A stretch of DNA of 35,347 bases, taken from the NCBI GenBank assembly GCA_030432315.1, contig JAUIHM010000028.1, forward strand, positions 1 through 35,347, given 5' to 3'. A program made the translations under genes and the position numbers. Below, piece after piece: positions 1 to 9,443 of the stretch. Numbering within the stretch: the first letter of the stretch is position 1; every line of letters starts with the position of its first letter. This DNA comes from Alphaproteobacteria bacterium. GTDB taxonomy: Bacteria > Pseudomonadota > Alphaproteobacteria > Rhodobacterales > Rhodobacteraceae. A model generated the notes under the pieces. It saw only the letters and a program-made list of their open reading frames with translations. It was not told the DNA's origin and ran no database searches.

Positions 1-1
1 G

Positions 2-838
2 GTGGCGGGGGCGACCGAGCGGATGGTCGAGCTGATCCAGGCGGTGGACGAGATTGACGATCCGGCGGAGCCGAGTGCCCTGCCGGTGCCGGTGCGCGGA
101 GCGATTTCGTTTCAGGACGTGACGTTCCATTACCCGGCGCGGCGCGATGTTGCCGCACTCGACGGGGTGTCGCTTGAGATACGGCCGGGGGAGACGGTGG
201 CGCTGGTCGGGCCGTCCGGGGCGGGGAAAACAACGGTTTTTCAGATGCTACTGCGGTTTTTTGAACCTTCGTCCGGCGCGGTGTCGCTGGACGGGATTGA
301 TCTGCGGGAGATGAAGCGGACGGATCTGCGCGGGCAGATCGCGCTGGTGCCGCAGGAGGCGGTCATTTTTGCCACCTCGGTGCGGGAGAACATCCGTTTT
401 GGCCGGCCGGACGCGAGTGATGCCGAGGTCGAGGCGGCGGCGGAGGCCGCGGCGGCGGCGGAGTTCATCACGAGGCTGCCGGAGGGGTACGATTCGTATG
501 TGGGCGAGCGCGGGGTGATGCTGTCGGGCGGGCAGAAACAGCGGATCGCCATTGCCCGGGCGATTTTGCGCGATGCGCCGGTGCTGCTGCTCGACGAGGC
601 GACCTCTGCGCTCGATGCGGAGAGCGAGCGGCTGGTGCAGCAGGCGGTGGAGCGGCTGGCGCGCGGGCGCACGACGCTGATCATTGCCCACCGGCTGGCG
701 ACGGTGAAGCGGGCCGACCGGATCGTGGTGTTCCAGGACGGGCGGGTGGTGGCCGAGGGCACGCACGGGGCGCTGGTGGCCGAGGACGGGCTCTATGCCA
801 GGCTGGCGCGGCTGCAGTTCACCGACGGCGCGGCCTGA
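2..838 (+). CDS. ABC exporter, C-terminal ATPase part (5' truncated by window edge)
   Basis: This is the nucleotide-binding half of an ABC exporter of the MsbA/LmrA fused type; the membrane domain lies outside the window. Visible motifs are Walker A GPSGAGKT (residues 70-77 of the visible part), the Q-loop VPQEA, the signature LSGGQKQR, Walker [13 protein letters not shown] and the H-loop IIAHRLATV, so the ATPase should be active. The stretch before the domain resembles the linker after the last membrane helix of half-transporters. The GTG at position 2 is not a true start, because the frame runs into the window edge. The substrate cannot be told from the ATPase; lipid or drug export is usual for the family. 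A 115-bp gap separates it from the MFS pump gene on the same strand. Confidence 0.93.
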   Translation: MAGATERMVELIQAVDEIDDPAEPSALPVPVRGAISFQDVTFHYPARRDVAALDGVSLEIRPGETVALVGPSGAGKTTVFQMLLRFFEPSSGAVSLDGIDLREMKRTDLRGQIALVPQEAVIFATSVRENIRFGRPDASDAEVEAAAEAAAAAEFITRLPEGYDSYVGERGVMLSGGQKQRIAIARAILRDAPVLLLDEATSALDAESERLVQQAVERLARGRTTLIIAHRLATVKRADRIVVFQDGRVVAEGTHGALVAEDGLYARLARLQFTDGAA

Positions 839-953
839 GCGGGCGCGGGAAAGGCCGGTGAAGCGATTGCCTGGCGGCGCGGTACTCTGTAAGTCACCCT
901 GATTGCAGGTCCGCTTTTTCCGGAGCGGCCGACGCGCCGGCAGGGGAATTTTC

Positions 954-2414
954 ATGACGCACTCCAGTTCTGAAGGCGGGAGCGACCCGCGTCGGCACCG
1001 CGCCATGTGGGTGCTGCTGGCTGCTTCGGTGATGAACCTGCTCGACATTACCATCGTCAATGTGGCGCTGCCGCGGATGGAGGTGGACCTGGGGGCGACG
1101 TCGAACCAGCTCGAATGGGTCTCGGCGATCTATATCCTGGCGTTTGCCGCCGGCCTTTTGCCGTTTGGGCGGTTTGGCGACATCCTCGGCCGCAAGCGCA
1201 TTTTCCTCTGGGGGATTGGCGGTTTCACCGCGGCGTCGGTGCTCTGTGGCATCGCGCCTGGCATCGGCACGCTGATTGCCGCGCGCATGGTGCAGGGGCT
1301 GGCGGCGGCGATGATGATTCCGCAGACGCTCGCGATCATTCAGGTGCTGTTTTCCGACGCGGAGCGGCCGAAGGCGTTCGCCCGCTTCGCCTCGGTGACA
1401 AGCGTGGCTGCCGTCTGCGGGCCGATCATCGGCGGTGCGCTGATTTCTTTCGATATCGGCGGCCTCGACTGGCGGCCGATCTTTCTCGTCAACCTTCCGT
1501 TCGGGCTGCTGGCGATCTGGGCCGGGATCCGCTGGATCACGCCGATTGCCCCCGATCCGGACATGCGCGCCGATCCGGTGGGCGTGCTGCTGTTCGCTTC
1601 GGCCAGTCTGCTGGTGGTTTTTCCGCTGGTTGAGGGGCGGGCGTTCGGCTGGCCGTGGTGGTGTTTTGTCCTGATCCTCGCCGGAGGGCTTGCGGCGGCG
1701 GCCTTTGTCGCATGGGAGGCGTCGCGGGCGGCGGCAGGACGGGCGGAGCTGCTGCCGGCGTCGCTGCTGCGCAACCCGATGTTCATGGCCGGGATCGTCA
1801 CGGTGATGCTGTTCGCTTCGGTTCCGCCGGGGTTCTTCATGATGCTGGCGCTGTTCTTTCAGTCGGGGTTCGACCTGACGCCGCTCCAGTCCGGGCTGAC
1901 GACGGTGACCTTTCCGCTCGGCATCATGGCAACCTCGACGCTCTCGGGCCGGATCAACGGCCGGTTTCCCGAAGGCCGCATGGTGCTCGGGGCGGTGCTG
2001 CTGCTGATCGGCATGACATGGGTGAAGATCGCGGTCGGCAACGTCGGCGAAACGCTGGACCCGGTGCAGTTTCTCGCACCGCTCGGCGTCTGCGGCCTCG
2101 GCATGGGGTTCGTGATCGTGACGCTGTTCCAGATCGTGCTCGGTCATGTGCCGCGGCGGGATGCGGGGGCCGGGTCGGGGTCGCTGCAGGCGTTCCAGCA
2201 GGTCGGCGGTGCGCTCGGCATCGCGGTGACCGGGCAGATCTTCTTTTCCACGCTCAGTCACGGCGGCGGCCTCGGAACGGCGGGACCGGAGGCGTGGACC
2301 CGCGCGGTCGGCGCCGGCATCTGGTATCCGCTGCTGGCCTATGTCGGGATCCTGCTGATTTCGCTGCTGGCGCTGCGGCAGAGCGGAAAACGGTCCGCGG
2401 TTTCGTCGCAGTAG
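954..2414 (+). CDS. MFS multidrug efflux transporter, DHA2 (EmrB/QacA) family
   Basis: This is an inner-membrane proton-coupled drug exporter of 486 residues, the usual size for the 14-helix DHA2 group. The first helix carries the motif LDITIVNVALP, and the loop after helix 2 has the motif-A type sequence GRFGDILGRKR. Hydrophobic segments follow along the whole length. I prefer the ATG at 954, because AGGGGAA lies about seven bases upstream and the protein then starts with a short polar tail before helix 1; an upstream in-frame start at 903 would add 17 arginine-rich residues. No adaptor (EmrA-like) or regulator gene is adjacent, so the substrate is unknown. The family call is firm and the drug-efflux role is inferred. 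Confidence 0.92.
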   Translation: MTHSSSEGGSDPRRHRAMWVLLAASVMNLLDITIVNVALPRMEVDLGATSNQLEWVSAIYILAFAAGLLPFGRFGDILGRKRIFLWGIGGFTAASVLCGIAPGIGTLIAARMVQGLAAAMMIPQTLAIIQVLFSDAERPKAFARFASVTSVAAVCGPIIGGALISFDIGGLDWRPIFLVNLPFGLLAIWAGIRWITPIAPDPDMRADPVGVLLFASASLLVVFPLVEGRAFGWPWWCFVLILAGGLAAAAFVAWEASRAAAGRAELLPASLLRNPMFMAGIVTVMLFASVPPGFFMMLALFFQSGFDLTPLQSGLTTVTFPLGIMATSTLSGRINGRFPEGRMVLGAVLLLIGMTWVKIAVGNVGETLDPVQFLAPLGVCGLGMGFVIVTLFQIVLGHVPRRDAGAGSGSLQAFQQVGGALGIAVTGQIFFSTLSHGGGLGTAGPEAWTRAVGAGIWYPLLAYVGILLISLLALRQSGKRSAVSSQ

Positions 2415-2449
2415 CACCGGATCGGCGGCAAATTCGGCCAGGCGACGCA

Positions 2450-2468
2450 GCGGAACGGCTTGTTCCGC
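2450..2468 (+). other. Hairpin between MFS and acyl-CoA synthetase genes
   Basis: A perfect 7-bp inverted repeat (GCGGAAC and GTTCCGC) with a 5-base loop lies 36 bases after the MFS stop codon. No run of T follows, so it is not a standard intrinsic terminator. It may protect the 3' end of the upstream transcript. Confidence 0.4.
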
Positions 2469-2535
2469 GTTGCCGACGCCCCCATTATCGCAACAGGAAA
2501 TTTCTGCGCAGACAGGAAGCGGGAAGGAACGCGCG

Positions 2536-4467
2536 ATGATCAGGGTCGAAGTGCTTGCCGACAAACTGGCGGCCGAGGCGGCGGTGCCGGTGGAGGACCG
2601 CTGGACCGCCCGATCGCTCTATGAGCAGCTTTCGCAGACCACCGCGAAGTTTCCCGACCGTCCCGCAGTGACCTTCCAGCTGAAGTCGGGACCGGAGGAT
2701 CCGGCGGTGACGCTGACCTGGCGCGAACTGACGGACGACGTGACGCGGGCGGCGAACCTGTTTCGCAGGCTGGGGATCGGGCACGAGGACGTTGTTGCCT
2801 ATATCCTGCCGAACGGCATCGAGGCACCCGTCGCGCTGCTGGCCGGGGCGACGGCGGGCATTGTCACGCCGATCAATCCGCTGCTGAAGCCGGAGCACAT
2901 GGGGGCGATCCTGCGGGAGATGCGGGTGAAGGTTGTGGTGACCCTGCGTCCGTTCCCCAGAACCGACCTTGCCCAGAACGTCGCCCAGGCGGTGGCGCTG
3001 GCGCCAGGGGTCGAGACGGTGCTGCAGGTCGATCTCTCCCGATACCTCGCGCCTCCGCTCAAATGGGTGGTGCCGCTGATCCGACCGCGGATGCGGGTGC
3101 GTCACCGGGCAAAGGTGCTTGATTTTCACCGGGCAATGGCGTCGGTTCCGTCGGGGGCGCTGGAGTTCAGCGAGACGCTGGATGACCGGATCTGCAGCTA
3201 TTTCCATACCGGGGGCACCACCGGCCTGCCGAAGATCGCCCAGCACCGGGCCAGCGGCATCCTTTACAACGGCTGGTGTGGCGTCGCCTACATCTTTACG
3301 GATGCCGACGTGCTGATGTGCCCGTTGCCGATGTTTCATGTTTTTGCCGCCTATCCGGTTTTCATGTCATGCCTGATGTCCGGGGCGCAGGTGGTGTTTC
3401 CAACGCCGCAGGGGTTTCGCGGCGAAGGGGTGATGGACAATTTCTGGAAACTTCTGGAACGGCACGGGGCCACCTTCCTGATCATGGTTCCGACTGCCGC
3501 GACCGCCCTGATGCAGCGGCCGGTGAATGCCGATGTTTCGACGGTAAAGACCGCCCTGAGCGGTTCGGCTGCGATGCCGCTCGAACTGTTTACCCGCTTC
3601 GAGGGAGCGACCGGGATCAAGGTGCTCGAGGGCTACGGCATGACCGAAGCCACCTGTCTCGTGTCGATCAATCCCCCGTTCGGCGAACGAAAGGTCGGCA
3701 GTGTCGGGCTGCCGTTCCCCTATACGGACGTGCGGATCCTGCAGTGCGACGAGGAGGGGGGTGTGTTGAAAACCTGCACGGGTGACGAGGTCGGTGAGAT
3801 CTGCGTGCGCAATCCCGGAGTCGGCGATGCGATCTATACGGAGGCGGAGAAGAACCGCGGCGTGCTGACACCCGAGGGTTATCTGCGCACCGGCGATCTG
3901 GGGCGGATCGATGCCGACGGCTACCTCTGGATCACCGGGCGGGCGAAGGATCTGATCATCCGCGGCGGGCACAACATTGATCCGGCGACGATCGAGGATG
4001 TGTTCATCCAGCATCCGGCGGTGGCCTTCGCCGGAGCGATCGGCCAGCCGGACCGGCATTCCGGCGAGGTTCCGGCGGTTTACGTGGAACTGGTCGACGG
4101 CGCGGAGGTGACGGTTGAGGAACTGATGACCCATGCGAGGGCGCGGATTCCCGAGCGGGCGGCGGTGCCGCGCCATGTGGAGATTCTGGATGAACTGCCG
4201 AAGACCGCCGTGGGCAAGGTGTTCAAGCCGGCGCTGCGGCGCAGCGCGATCCGGCGGACGCTGAATTTCGCCCTCGGCACCAGCGGCGTTGAAGCGCGGG
4301 TGATGGAGGTGATCGACGACCGCAGGCTGGGCCTGGTGGCAATGGTCGGCCATGAGCAGGATGCCGAAGGCAGAGTACGGGCGGCGCATGTGCTCGACGC
4401 GTTCACAGTGCCCTGGCGCTGGCAGGAGGCGGAAGGCGCGGCCGGCCCCGCCGAAGGCGCGCGATGA
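2536..4467 (+). CDS. Acyl-CoA synthetase (AMP-forming, ANL superfamily)
   Basis: This enzyme should activate a carboxylic acid to its CoA thioester through an acyl-adenylate. The 643-residue protein has the ATP-binding loop HTGGTTGLPK (224-233), GYGMTEA (366-372), RTGDL (451-455), the hinge region GRAKDLIIRGG, and the catalytic lysine K561 in PKTAVGKVFK. It resembles the fatty-acyl-CoA synthetase-like subgroup of about 630 residues, whose substrate is usually unknown. The ATG at 2536 is chosen because GGGAAGGA lies just upstream; a longer frame begins at 2470. The stop overlaps the next start (ATGA), so it is probably translated together with the AI-2E family protein. Around 80 residues follow K561, longer than the usual end of ANL enzymes. 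Confidence 0.9.
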   Translation: MIRVEVLADKLAAEAAVPVEDRWTARSLYEQLSQTTAKFPDRPAVTFQLKSGPEDPAVTLTWRELTDDVTRAANLFRRLGIGHEDVVAYILPNGIEAPVALLAGATAGIVTPINPLLKPEHMGAILREMRVKVVVTLRPFPRTDLAQNVAQAVALAPGVETVLQVDLSRYLAPPLKWVVPLIRPRMRVRHRAKVLDFHRAMASVPSGALEFSETLDDRICSYFHTGGTTGLPKIAQHRASGILYNGWCGVAYIFTDADVLMCPLPMFHVFAAYPVFMSCLMSGAQVVFPTPQGFRGEGVMDNFWKLLERHGATFLIMVPTAATALMQRPVNADVSTVKTALSGSAAMPLELFTRFEGATGIKVLEGYGMTEATCLVSINPPFGERKVGSVGLPFPYTDVRILQCDEEGGVLKTCTGDEVGEICVRNPGVGDAIYTEAEKNRGVLTPEGYLRTGDLGRIDADGYLWITGRAKDLIIRGGHNIDPATIEDVFIQHPAVAFAGAIGQPDRHSGEVPAVYVELVDGAEVTVEELMTHARARIPERAAVPRHVEILDELPKTAVGKVFKPALRRSAIRRTLNFALGTSGVEARVMEVIDDRRLGLVAMVGHEQDAEGRVRAAHVLDAFTVPWRWQEAEGAAGPAEGAR

Positions 4468-5558
4468 CTGCGCCGCCGCCGGTCGGCCGGACGCTGCAGA
4501 ACGCGTTCCATGCCCTGGCACTGGTGCTGATGGGCGGCTGGCTGCTCTGGGCCGGGCGGGGCATCATCGTGCCGTTCGTGATGGGGGTGATGGTGGTCTA
4601 CGTCATCATCGGCCTTGCGGAATCGCTCGAGCACATTCCGCGGATCGGCCCGCGCCTGCCGCGGCTGGTGCGCCATCTGGTGTCGATCGTGGTGATCGGC
4701 ATCGTGCTGGCGGCGATCGTGCTGCTGCTGATTTCCAACATCAATCAGGTTGCCGCGGTGGTGCCGAAATACCAGGACCGGCTGCTGGGGATAATCCAGT
4801 CGCTGGCGGTGCGGCTGCACGTCCAGGCGGAACCGAGCTGGACCACCCTGCGGGACGACGTGCTGAACCGGATCGACCTCGGCGGGCTGATCGGCCGTGG
4901 GGTGGCATCGCTGTCGCAGATCGTCGCAGTGACCGTGGTGGTGTTCATCTATGCGGGGTTTCTGCTGGCGGAATGGGCCGGATTCGGCGCCAAGCTGCGC
5001 GGGCTGGCCGGCGACGTCGACCGGCGGGCGGAGATCAGTCACCTGATGGCCGAGATCAACCTGCGGATCGGCCAGTATCTGGCGCTCAAGACGCTGGTAA
5101 ACGTGGTCCTGGGGCTGGCCAGCTGGGTGGTGATGTCACTGGTCGGGGTCGAGTTTGCCGCCTTCTGGGCGGTGCTGATCGGTCTTCTCAACTACATCCC
5201 CTATCTGGGGTCGTTCATGGGGGTGTTTTTCCCGGTGTTCCTGTCACTGCTGCAGTTTCCGGATCTTGGCAGCGTGGTGCTGGTGCTGGTGGTGCTGACG
5301 GTGATTCAGATGTTGGTCGGCAGCGTGCTTGAGCCCTACATCATGGGCAATTCGCTCAATCTCAGCCCTACGGTGATTCTGCTCGGGCTGGCGGTCTGGT
5401 CGACGCTGTGGGGTATTCCGGGCGCGATTCTCAGCGTGCCGATCATGGCGAGCATCGTGATCGTGCTTGCCAGTTTCAGTTCAACGCGTCCGGTGGCGGT
5501 GCTGCTGTCGCGCAACGGCCGGGTTGTGGAGCCGATCAGTGCGGGTCAGACGCCGTAG
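4464..5558 (+). CDS. AI-2E/PerM family membrane transporter
   Basis: This 364-residue polytopic membrane protein belongs to the AI-2E (PerM/TqsA, formerly UPF0118) family. Diagnostic segments are NYIPYLGS, EPYIMGNSLNLSPT and the final WGIPGAILSVP region. Hydrophobic stretches sit at about 10-50 and 70-95 and then from 155 to the C-terminus, with a soluble region between. Members have been linked to autoinducer-2 export or to ion/proton exchange; nothing here settles the substrate. The start ATG overlaps the stop of the acyl-CoA synthetase by four bases, which indicates translational coupling. No quorum-sensing genes are nearby. Confidence 0.9.
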   Translation: MTAPPPVGRTLQNAFHALALVLMGGWLLWAGRGIIVPFVMGVMVVYVIIGLAESLEHIPRIGPRLPRLVRHLVSIVVIGIVLAAIVLLLISNINQVAAVVPKYQDRLLGIIQSLAVRLHVQAEPSWTTLRDDVLNRIDLGGLIGRGVASLSQIVAVTVVVFIYAGFLLAEWAGFGAKLRGLAGDVDRRAEISHLMAEINLRIGQYLALKTLVNVVLGLASWVVMSLVGVEFAAFWAVLIGLLNYIPYLGSFMGVFFPVFLSLLQFPDLGSVVLVLVVLTVIQMLVGSVLEPYIMGNSLNLSPTVILLGLAVWSTLWGIPGAILSVPIMASIVIVLASFSSTRPVAVLLSRNGRVVEPISAGQTP

Positions 5559-5649
5559 CCGGGGGAGAGTGCCGGCGATTCGCGGTGGGACCTCATGGGG
5601 GGGCGCGAGCGGGGCGCGGGATGTGACGTCCCGAAACTGCCGATGTCGC

Positions 5650-5835
5650 TCAGAAATTGTCGCCGGCGGTCTGGCCTGTCGTGAGAAATGGCTTCACGCG
5701 GCGGGATTCCGCCTCAAGTTGAATCAAGGCATCGTCGAGTTCTTCGGCAAGTCCGGGAAGTGAATTTGCCGCCGCGTAGACACGCAGTTCCGAAAGGATG
5801 TCGAACATCTGTTCGTTATTTTCAGGAAGATACAT
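5650..5835 (-). CDS. Small hypothetical protein (61 aa)
   Basis: A short, probably soluble and mostly helical protein, rich in Leu, Ala and Glu (for example LPGLAEELDDALIQLEAE), with no signal peptide or membrane segment. I take the ATG at 5835 because AAGGCGGTG precedes it at good spacing; an in-frame extension to 5892 has no such site. It is alone on the minus strand between plus-strand genes and has a candidate promoter and a leader hairpin upstream. I do not recognise a named family, although short proteins of this look occur in alphaproteobacteria. No function is proposed. Confidence 0.6.
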   Translation of the reverse strand: MYLPENNEQMFDILSELRVYAAANSLPGLAEELDDALIQLEAESRRVKPFLTTGQTAGDNF

Positions 5836-6144
5836 GCTCACCGCCTTACAGGTAGAAGTTCGCAACATGCGATACTTCAGCGCCAAACTCAATGACGCAA
5901 ATTATCATTGCCGCTACCGATACGATATCCGAAGCAGATTTCCATGCTGATAATGCGGGAATAGTTAAGTGTTTTCAACCTCCGGCGTTATCCGGGGCAG
6001 TGATTTGATCGTTCCAGCGGAAATCCGCCGGTATGGTAGTATCCATTGCCGTGGAGCGATCCTTAATGCCGGATGGTGACGCATCGACAATGTCGGGTTC
6101 GCGGGCTATAGCCGGACCGGCCCGGCGTCCGGAGGCGCCCGGCC
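5836..6144. promoter_or_regulatory. Intergenic region: leader hairpin and candidate promoter for the 61-aa gene
   Basis: This is about 310 bp of comparatively AT-rich DNA. On the minus strand a TTGAAA box, a 17-base spacer and CATTAT (about 5948-5976) form a plausible sigma-70 promoter for the small gene. Its leader contains a nine-pair hairpin with one bulged base (5855-5878), ending about 19 bases before the start codon. On the plus strand GGAGG at 6131-6135 is the ribosome site of the flavin reductase gene. Nothing else is recognisable. Confidence 0.4.
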
Positions 6145-6732
6145 GTGCCTTTTGCGGTCGGCATCGGACCTGGTGGCGAATCGGAGCAGGATCTGCTCCG
6201 GGGAATTGACGGTGTGTCCCGACCGGAGACGGTCGGGCAGACGGAGCGGCGCAGATTGGCAGAGTTCAGCGGCAGACAGTTCAGAAATGCCCTGGGGCGG
6301 TTCGCCACAGGGGTGACAGTGGTCACGACAATGACCGAGAACGGCCCGCTGGCGATGACGGTCAATTCCTTTGCCAGCGTATCGCTCAGCCCTCCGCTCG
6401 TGCTGTGGTCGCCGGCACGGGAATCGGACCGGTTCCCGGCATTCGAGGTCGCGCCGTATTTCGCAATTCACATCCTGGCCCGCGAGCAGGAATCCCTGTC
6501 GATCCGTTTTGCTGCTTCTGGTGATGATTTCGACGGAGTCGATTTTGCCGAAGGGTTGGGGCGGTCGCCGATTCTTCCGGACTGCGCGGCAGTATTCGAG
6601 TGTCGGCATGCCGCCGGGCATGACGGAGGCGACCATCTGATCGTGGTCGGCGAGGTGCTGCGGATCTCGGAGCGGGAGGCGGCGCCGCTGCTCTATTACC
6701 GGGGTGGCTACGCCGATCTTGCCCATCGTTGA
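6145..6732 (+). CDS. Flavin reductase-like FMN-binding split-barrel protein
   Basis: The 195-residue protein has the start of the flavin reductase-like domain in [17 protein letters not shown], followed by [18 protein letters not shown], the typical FMN-binding segment of this family, and a C-terminal [11 protein letters not shown]. Members reduce FMN or FAD with NAD(P)H and often supply reduced flavin to a monooxygenase; no partner is encoded beside it. The GTG at 6145 is supported by GGAGG nine bases upstream. It gives about 45 extra residues before the conserved domain, which is longer than usual, so a later start is possible. The stop overlaps the earliest possible hisS reading frame, placing it directly upstream of the his genes. 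Confidence 0.85.
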   Translation: MPFAVGIGPGGESEQDLLRGIDGVSRPETVGQTERRRLAEFSGRQFRNALGRFATGVTVVTTMTENGPLAMTVNSFASVSLSPPLVLWSPARESDRFPAFEVAPYFAIHILAREQESLSIRFAASGDDFDGVDFAEGLGRSPILPDCAAVFECRHAAGHDGGDHLIVVGEVLRISEREAAPLLYYRGGYADLAHR

Positions 6733-6794
6733 CCTTGCTCCCCGGCAGGGGGTTCGGTAACGGGTACCGCGACAGAATGGACCGGACTTTTATC

Positions 6795-8294
6795 ATGGCA
6801 AAGACCAAAATCAAAAAGCCCCGGCGCCCGCGTGCAGAGACGCCACGCGGATTTCGGGATTATTTCGGACAGGATGTGCTGCAGCGCAATGCGATGCTGG
6901 CGCGGGTTGCCGAGGTCTATCATGCCCATGGGTTCGATCCGCTGGAAAGCTCCGCCGTCGAGACGGTTGAGGCTCTGGGAAAGTTTCTGCCGGATGTGGA
7001 CCGTCCGAACGAGGGTGTGTTTGCCTGGCAGGACGAGGACGAAACCTGGATGGCGCTGCGCTATGACCTGACGGCGCCGCTGGCGCGGGTCTATGCCCAG
7101 CACCGCCGCGATCTGCCGAACCCGTACCGGCGCTATGCGATGGGGCCGGTCTGGCGCAACGAAAAGCCAGGGCCGGGGCGGTACCGGCAGTTTTACCAGT
7201 GCGATGCGGATACGGTCGGGGCAGGCTCGGTTGCTGCCGACGCGGAGATGTGTGCGATGCTCGGCTCCGCGCTGGAAGCCACCGGCATTGCGGCGGACGA
7301 CTATGTGATCCGGGTCAATAATCGAAAGGTGCTCAACGGGGTTATGGAGGTTGCCGGTGTTCTGAACCCGGAAGACCCCGAGGCCGACGCGCACGCACGC
7401 GGGATCGTGTTGCGGGCGGTGGACAAGCTGGATCGGCTTGGTGTTTCGGGGCTGCGTGACCTGCTGGGCGCGGGGCGCAGGGATGAGAGCGGCGATTTCA
7501 CCGAAGGGGCTGGGCTGAGTCCGGACCAGATCGCGGTGATCCTTGGCTTTACCGACGCGCGGCGGGAAAATGGCACGGCGACCTGTGCAGCACTGCGTGA
7601 CCTGGTGGGCGTATCCAAAGCGGGCCTTGAGGGCGTGCAGGAGCTTGAGACGATTGCGGAACTGCTGACCGCGCAGGGACCGGCGGAGCGGATCATCATC
7701 GACCCGTCGGTGGTGCGGGGGCTTGGCTATTATACCGGCCCGGTCTTCGAGGCGGAACTGACGTTTGAGATTTTGGACGAAAAAGGTCGCAGGATCCAGT
7801 TGGGCTCCGTGGCCGGTGGTGGGCGCTATGATGATCTGGTGACCCGGTTTACCGGAGAGAAAGTGCCGGCAACGGGCGTGTCCATCGGGGTTGACCGTTT
7901 GCTCGCAGGGCTGCGCGCGAAAGGCCGTTTGGCTGATAACACTCAGGGGCCGGTGGTCGTGACGGTGATGGACAGGGACCGGACGGCCGATTACCAGGCG
8001 ATGGCGGCGGAGTTGCGCGCCGGCGGGATCCGGGCCGAGGTGTTCATGGGCGGCGGCAACATGGCCAAACAGCTCAAGTACGCCGACCAGCGCGTCTCGC
8101 CGGTGGCCGTAATCGAGGGCGGCAACGAGCGCGAGCGCGGCGTGGTGCAGATCAAGGATCTGGCGCTGGGCGCAAGGCTGGCGGCGAATATCGAGACCCA
8201 TGACGACTGGAAGGCGCAGCCGGCGCAGATGGAAGTTGTCCGATCCGACCTCGTGGCGGAGGTGCGGGCGATGCTGGCCCGGGCGGGCGGCTGA
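6795..8294 (+). CDS. hisS: Histidyl-tRNA synthetase
   Basis: This class II synthetase charges tRNA-His. Evidence includes TPRGFRDYF near the N-terminus, motif 2 in [20 protein letters not shown], the histidine-binding signature [17 protein letters not shown], motif 3 in [13 protein letters not shown], and a C-terminal anticodon-binding domain. At 499 residues it matches the longer alphaproteobacterial form. I choose the ATG at 6795 (MAKTKIKK), which gives the basic N-terminus usual in this group; an ATG at 6777 is the alternative and neither has a strong ribosome site. HisZ follows after three bases, the common hisS-hisZ-hisG arrangement, so tRNA charging and the first step of histidine synthesis are probably co-transcribed. 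Confidence 0.97.
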   Translation: MAKTKIKKPRRPRAETPRGFRDYFGQDVLQRNAMLARVAEVYHAHGFDPLESSAVETVEALGKFLPDVDRPNEGVFAWQDEDETWMALRYDLTAPLARVYAQHRRDLPNPYRRYAMGPVWRNEKPGPGRYRQFYQCDADTVGAGSVAADAEMCAMLGSALEATGIAADDYVIRVNNRKVLNGVMEVAGVLNPEDPEADAHARGIVLRAVDKLDRLGVSGLRDLLGAGRRDESGDFTEGAGLSPDQIAVILGFTDARRENGTATCAALRDLVGVSKAGLEGVQELETIAELLTAQGPAERIIIDPSVVRGLGYYTGPVFEAELTFEILDEKGRRIQLGSVAGGGRYDDLVTRFTGEKVPATGVSIGVDRLLAGLRAKGRLADNTQGPVVVTVMDRDRTADYQAMAAELRAGGIRAEVFMGGGNMAKQLKYADQRVSPVAVIEGGNERERGVVQIKDLALGARLAANIETHDDWKAQPAQMEVVRSDLVAEVRAMLARAGG

Positions 8295-8297
8295 GCC

Positions 8298-9443
8298 ATG
8301 GTGACTGACAGGGCGTATCTGAAGGGGGCGCGGATCGGTCCGGGTCTCGCCCGGTTCGAGGCGGAGGTCGAGCGGATCATGGCCGCGCTCGGCGGTCCGG
8401 AAGCGGCGCGGGTCGATGCGGATATTCTGCAGCCGGCCGATCTGCTGCTCGACCTTTATGGCGAGGACATTCGGGCACGGGCGTTCACCACCCGCGATGA
8501 CGGGGCGGAAATGATGCTGCGCCCGGATTTCACCCTGCCGGTGGCGCGGCTGCATATGGCGTCGCAGGCGGAGGCCGCGCAGTATGTCTACTGTGGTCCG
8601 GTGTGGCGGCGGCAGGAATTCGGTTCCGACCGGCCGCGCGAATACGTGCAGGCGGGGCTGGAGCTGTTTGGTCAGGACGATGCGGCGGCGGCGGATGCCG
8701 AAGTGCTGGTGCGGGTCCAGGCGGCGCTGGGGGCCGCGCCGGTGACGCTGATTACCGGCGACATGGGGCTTGCGATTGCGGCGGTCGAAGCGCTGGAGAC
8801 CAGTGCGGTGCGCAGGGCGGCGCTGCGGCGGCATCTGTGGCGACCGGCGCGATTCCAGGAGTTGCTGCGCCGCTATGGTGCGGCCCATGCGGGCGTGACC
8901 GCCGGGCGGGCCGATCTGCTGGCGGCTGTTGACGCCGGGCGGGTCTCTGAAGCGATTGAAGCCGCGGGCACGGTCGTCGGCCTGCGGAGTGTCGAAGAGG
9001 TGGTGGCCCGGGCGGAACGGCTGAGCCGTGAAGCCGCGCAACCGCCGCTGACGGGTGAGGCGGTTGCGCGGCTCGAGGCGGTTCTGGCGCTGAAGGGGTC
9101 CTGCGACGGGGTGCTGGCGGATCTGCGGCGGATGGTGGCGGACATGCCGAAGCTGGACCGGGCGGTGAACCGGTTCGAGGCGCGGCTCGCGGCGTTTCGC
9201 GCGCGGGGCATTGATCCGGACGGGCTGGCCTTCGAGGGCAGTTTTGGCCGCACGACGCTGGAATATTACGACGGGTTTGTGTTTGGCGCGGTTGCCATGG
9301 ACCGGCCCGACCTGCCGCCGGTGGCGAGCGGCGGCCGTTATGATGCACTGACGCGGGTCCTGGGGCAGGGCGAAGGCGTGGCGGCGGTGGGCGGCATGAT
9401 CCGGCCGGAGGCCCTGATGTCGCTCAGTGAGGGGGCGGAATGA
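8298..9443 (+). CDS. hisZ: ATP phosphoribosyltransferase regulatory subunit HisZ
   Basis: HisZ is a paralogue of histidyl-tRNA synthetase without charging activity; it binds short-form HisG to make the active, histidine-regulated enzyme. The 381-residue protein keeps the class II core (MMLRPDFTLPVARLH, YCGPVWRR, REYVQAGLELFG, SGGRYD) and lacks the anticodon-binding domain. The long variable middle is typical. It sits three bases after hisS and overlaps hisG by four bases (ATGA). The adjacent short HisG confirms the assignment. Confidence 0.95.
   Translation: MVTDRAYLKGARIGPGLARFEAEVERIMAALGGPEAARVDADILQPADLLLDLYGEDIRARAFTTRDDGAEMMLRPDFTLPVARLHMASQAEAAQYVYCGPVWRRQEFGSDRPREYVQAGLELFGQDDAAAADAEVLVRVQAALGAAPVTLITGDMGLAIAAVEALETSAVRRAALRRHLWRPARFQELLRRYGAAHAGVTAGRADLLAAVDAGRVSEAIEAAGTVVGLRSVEEVVARAERLSREAAQPPLTGEAVARLEAVLALKGSCDGVLADLRRMVADMPKLDRAVNRFEARLAAFRARGIDPDGLAFEGSFGRTTLEYYDGFVFGAVAMDRPDLPPVASGGRYDALTRVLGQGEGVAAVGGMIRPEALMSLSEGAE

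Noticed and set aside
2450..2468. Intrinsic terminator after the MFS gene
   Set aside because: A good stem, but no T-run follows; listed only as a hairpin.
894..2564. Long open frame on the minus strand across the MFS gene
   Set aside because: Arg/His/Pro-rich product without domains, antisense to a clear transporter gene; a shadow of GC-rich codon use.
6708..9041. 777-codon open frame on the minus strand across hisS and hisZ
   Set aside because: Low-complexity Arg/His/Pro composition and full overlap with well-identified genes on the other strand.
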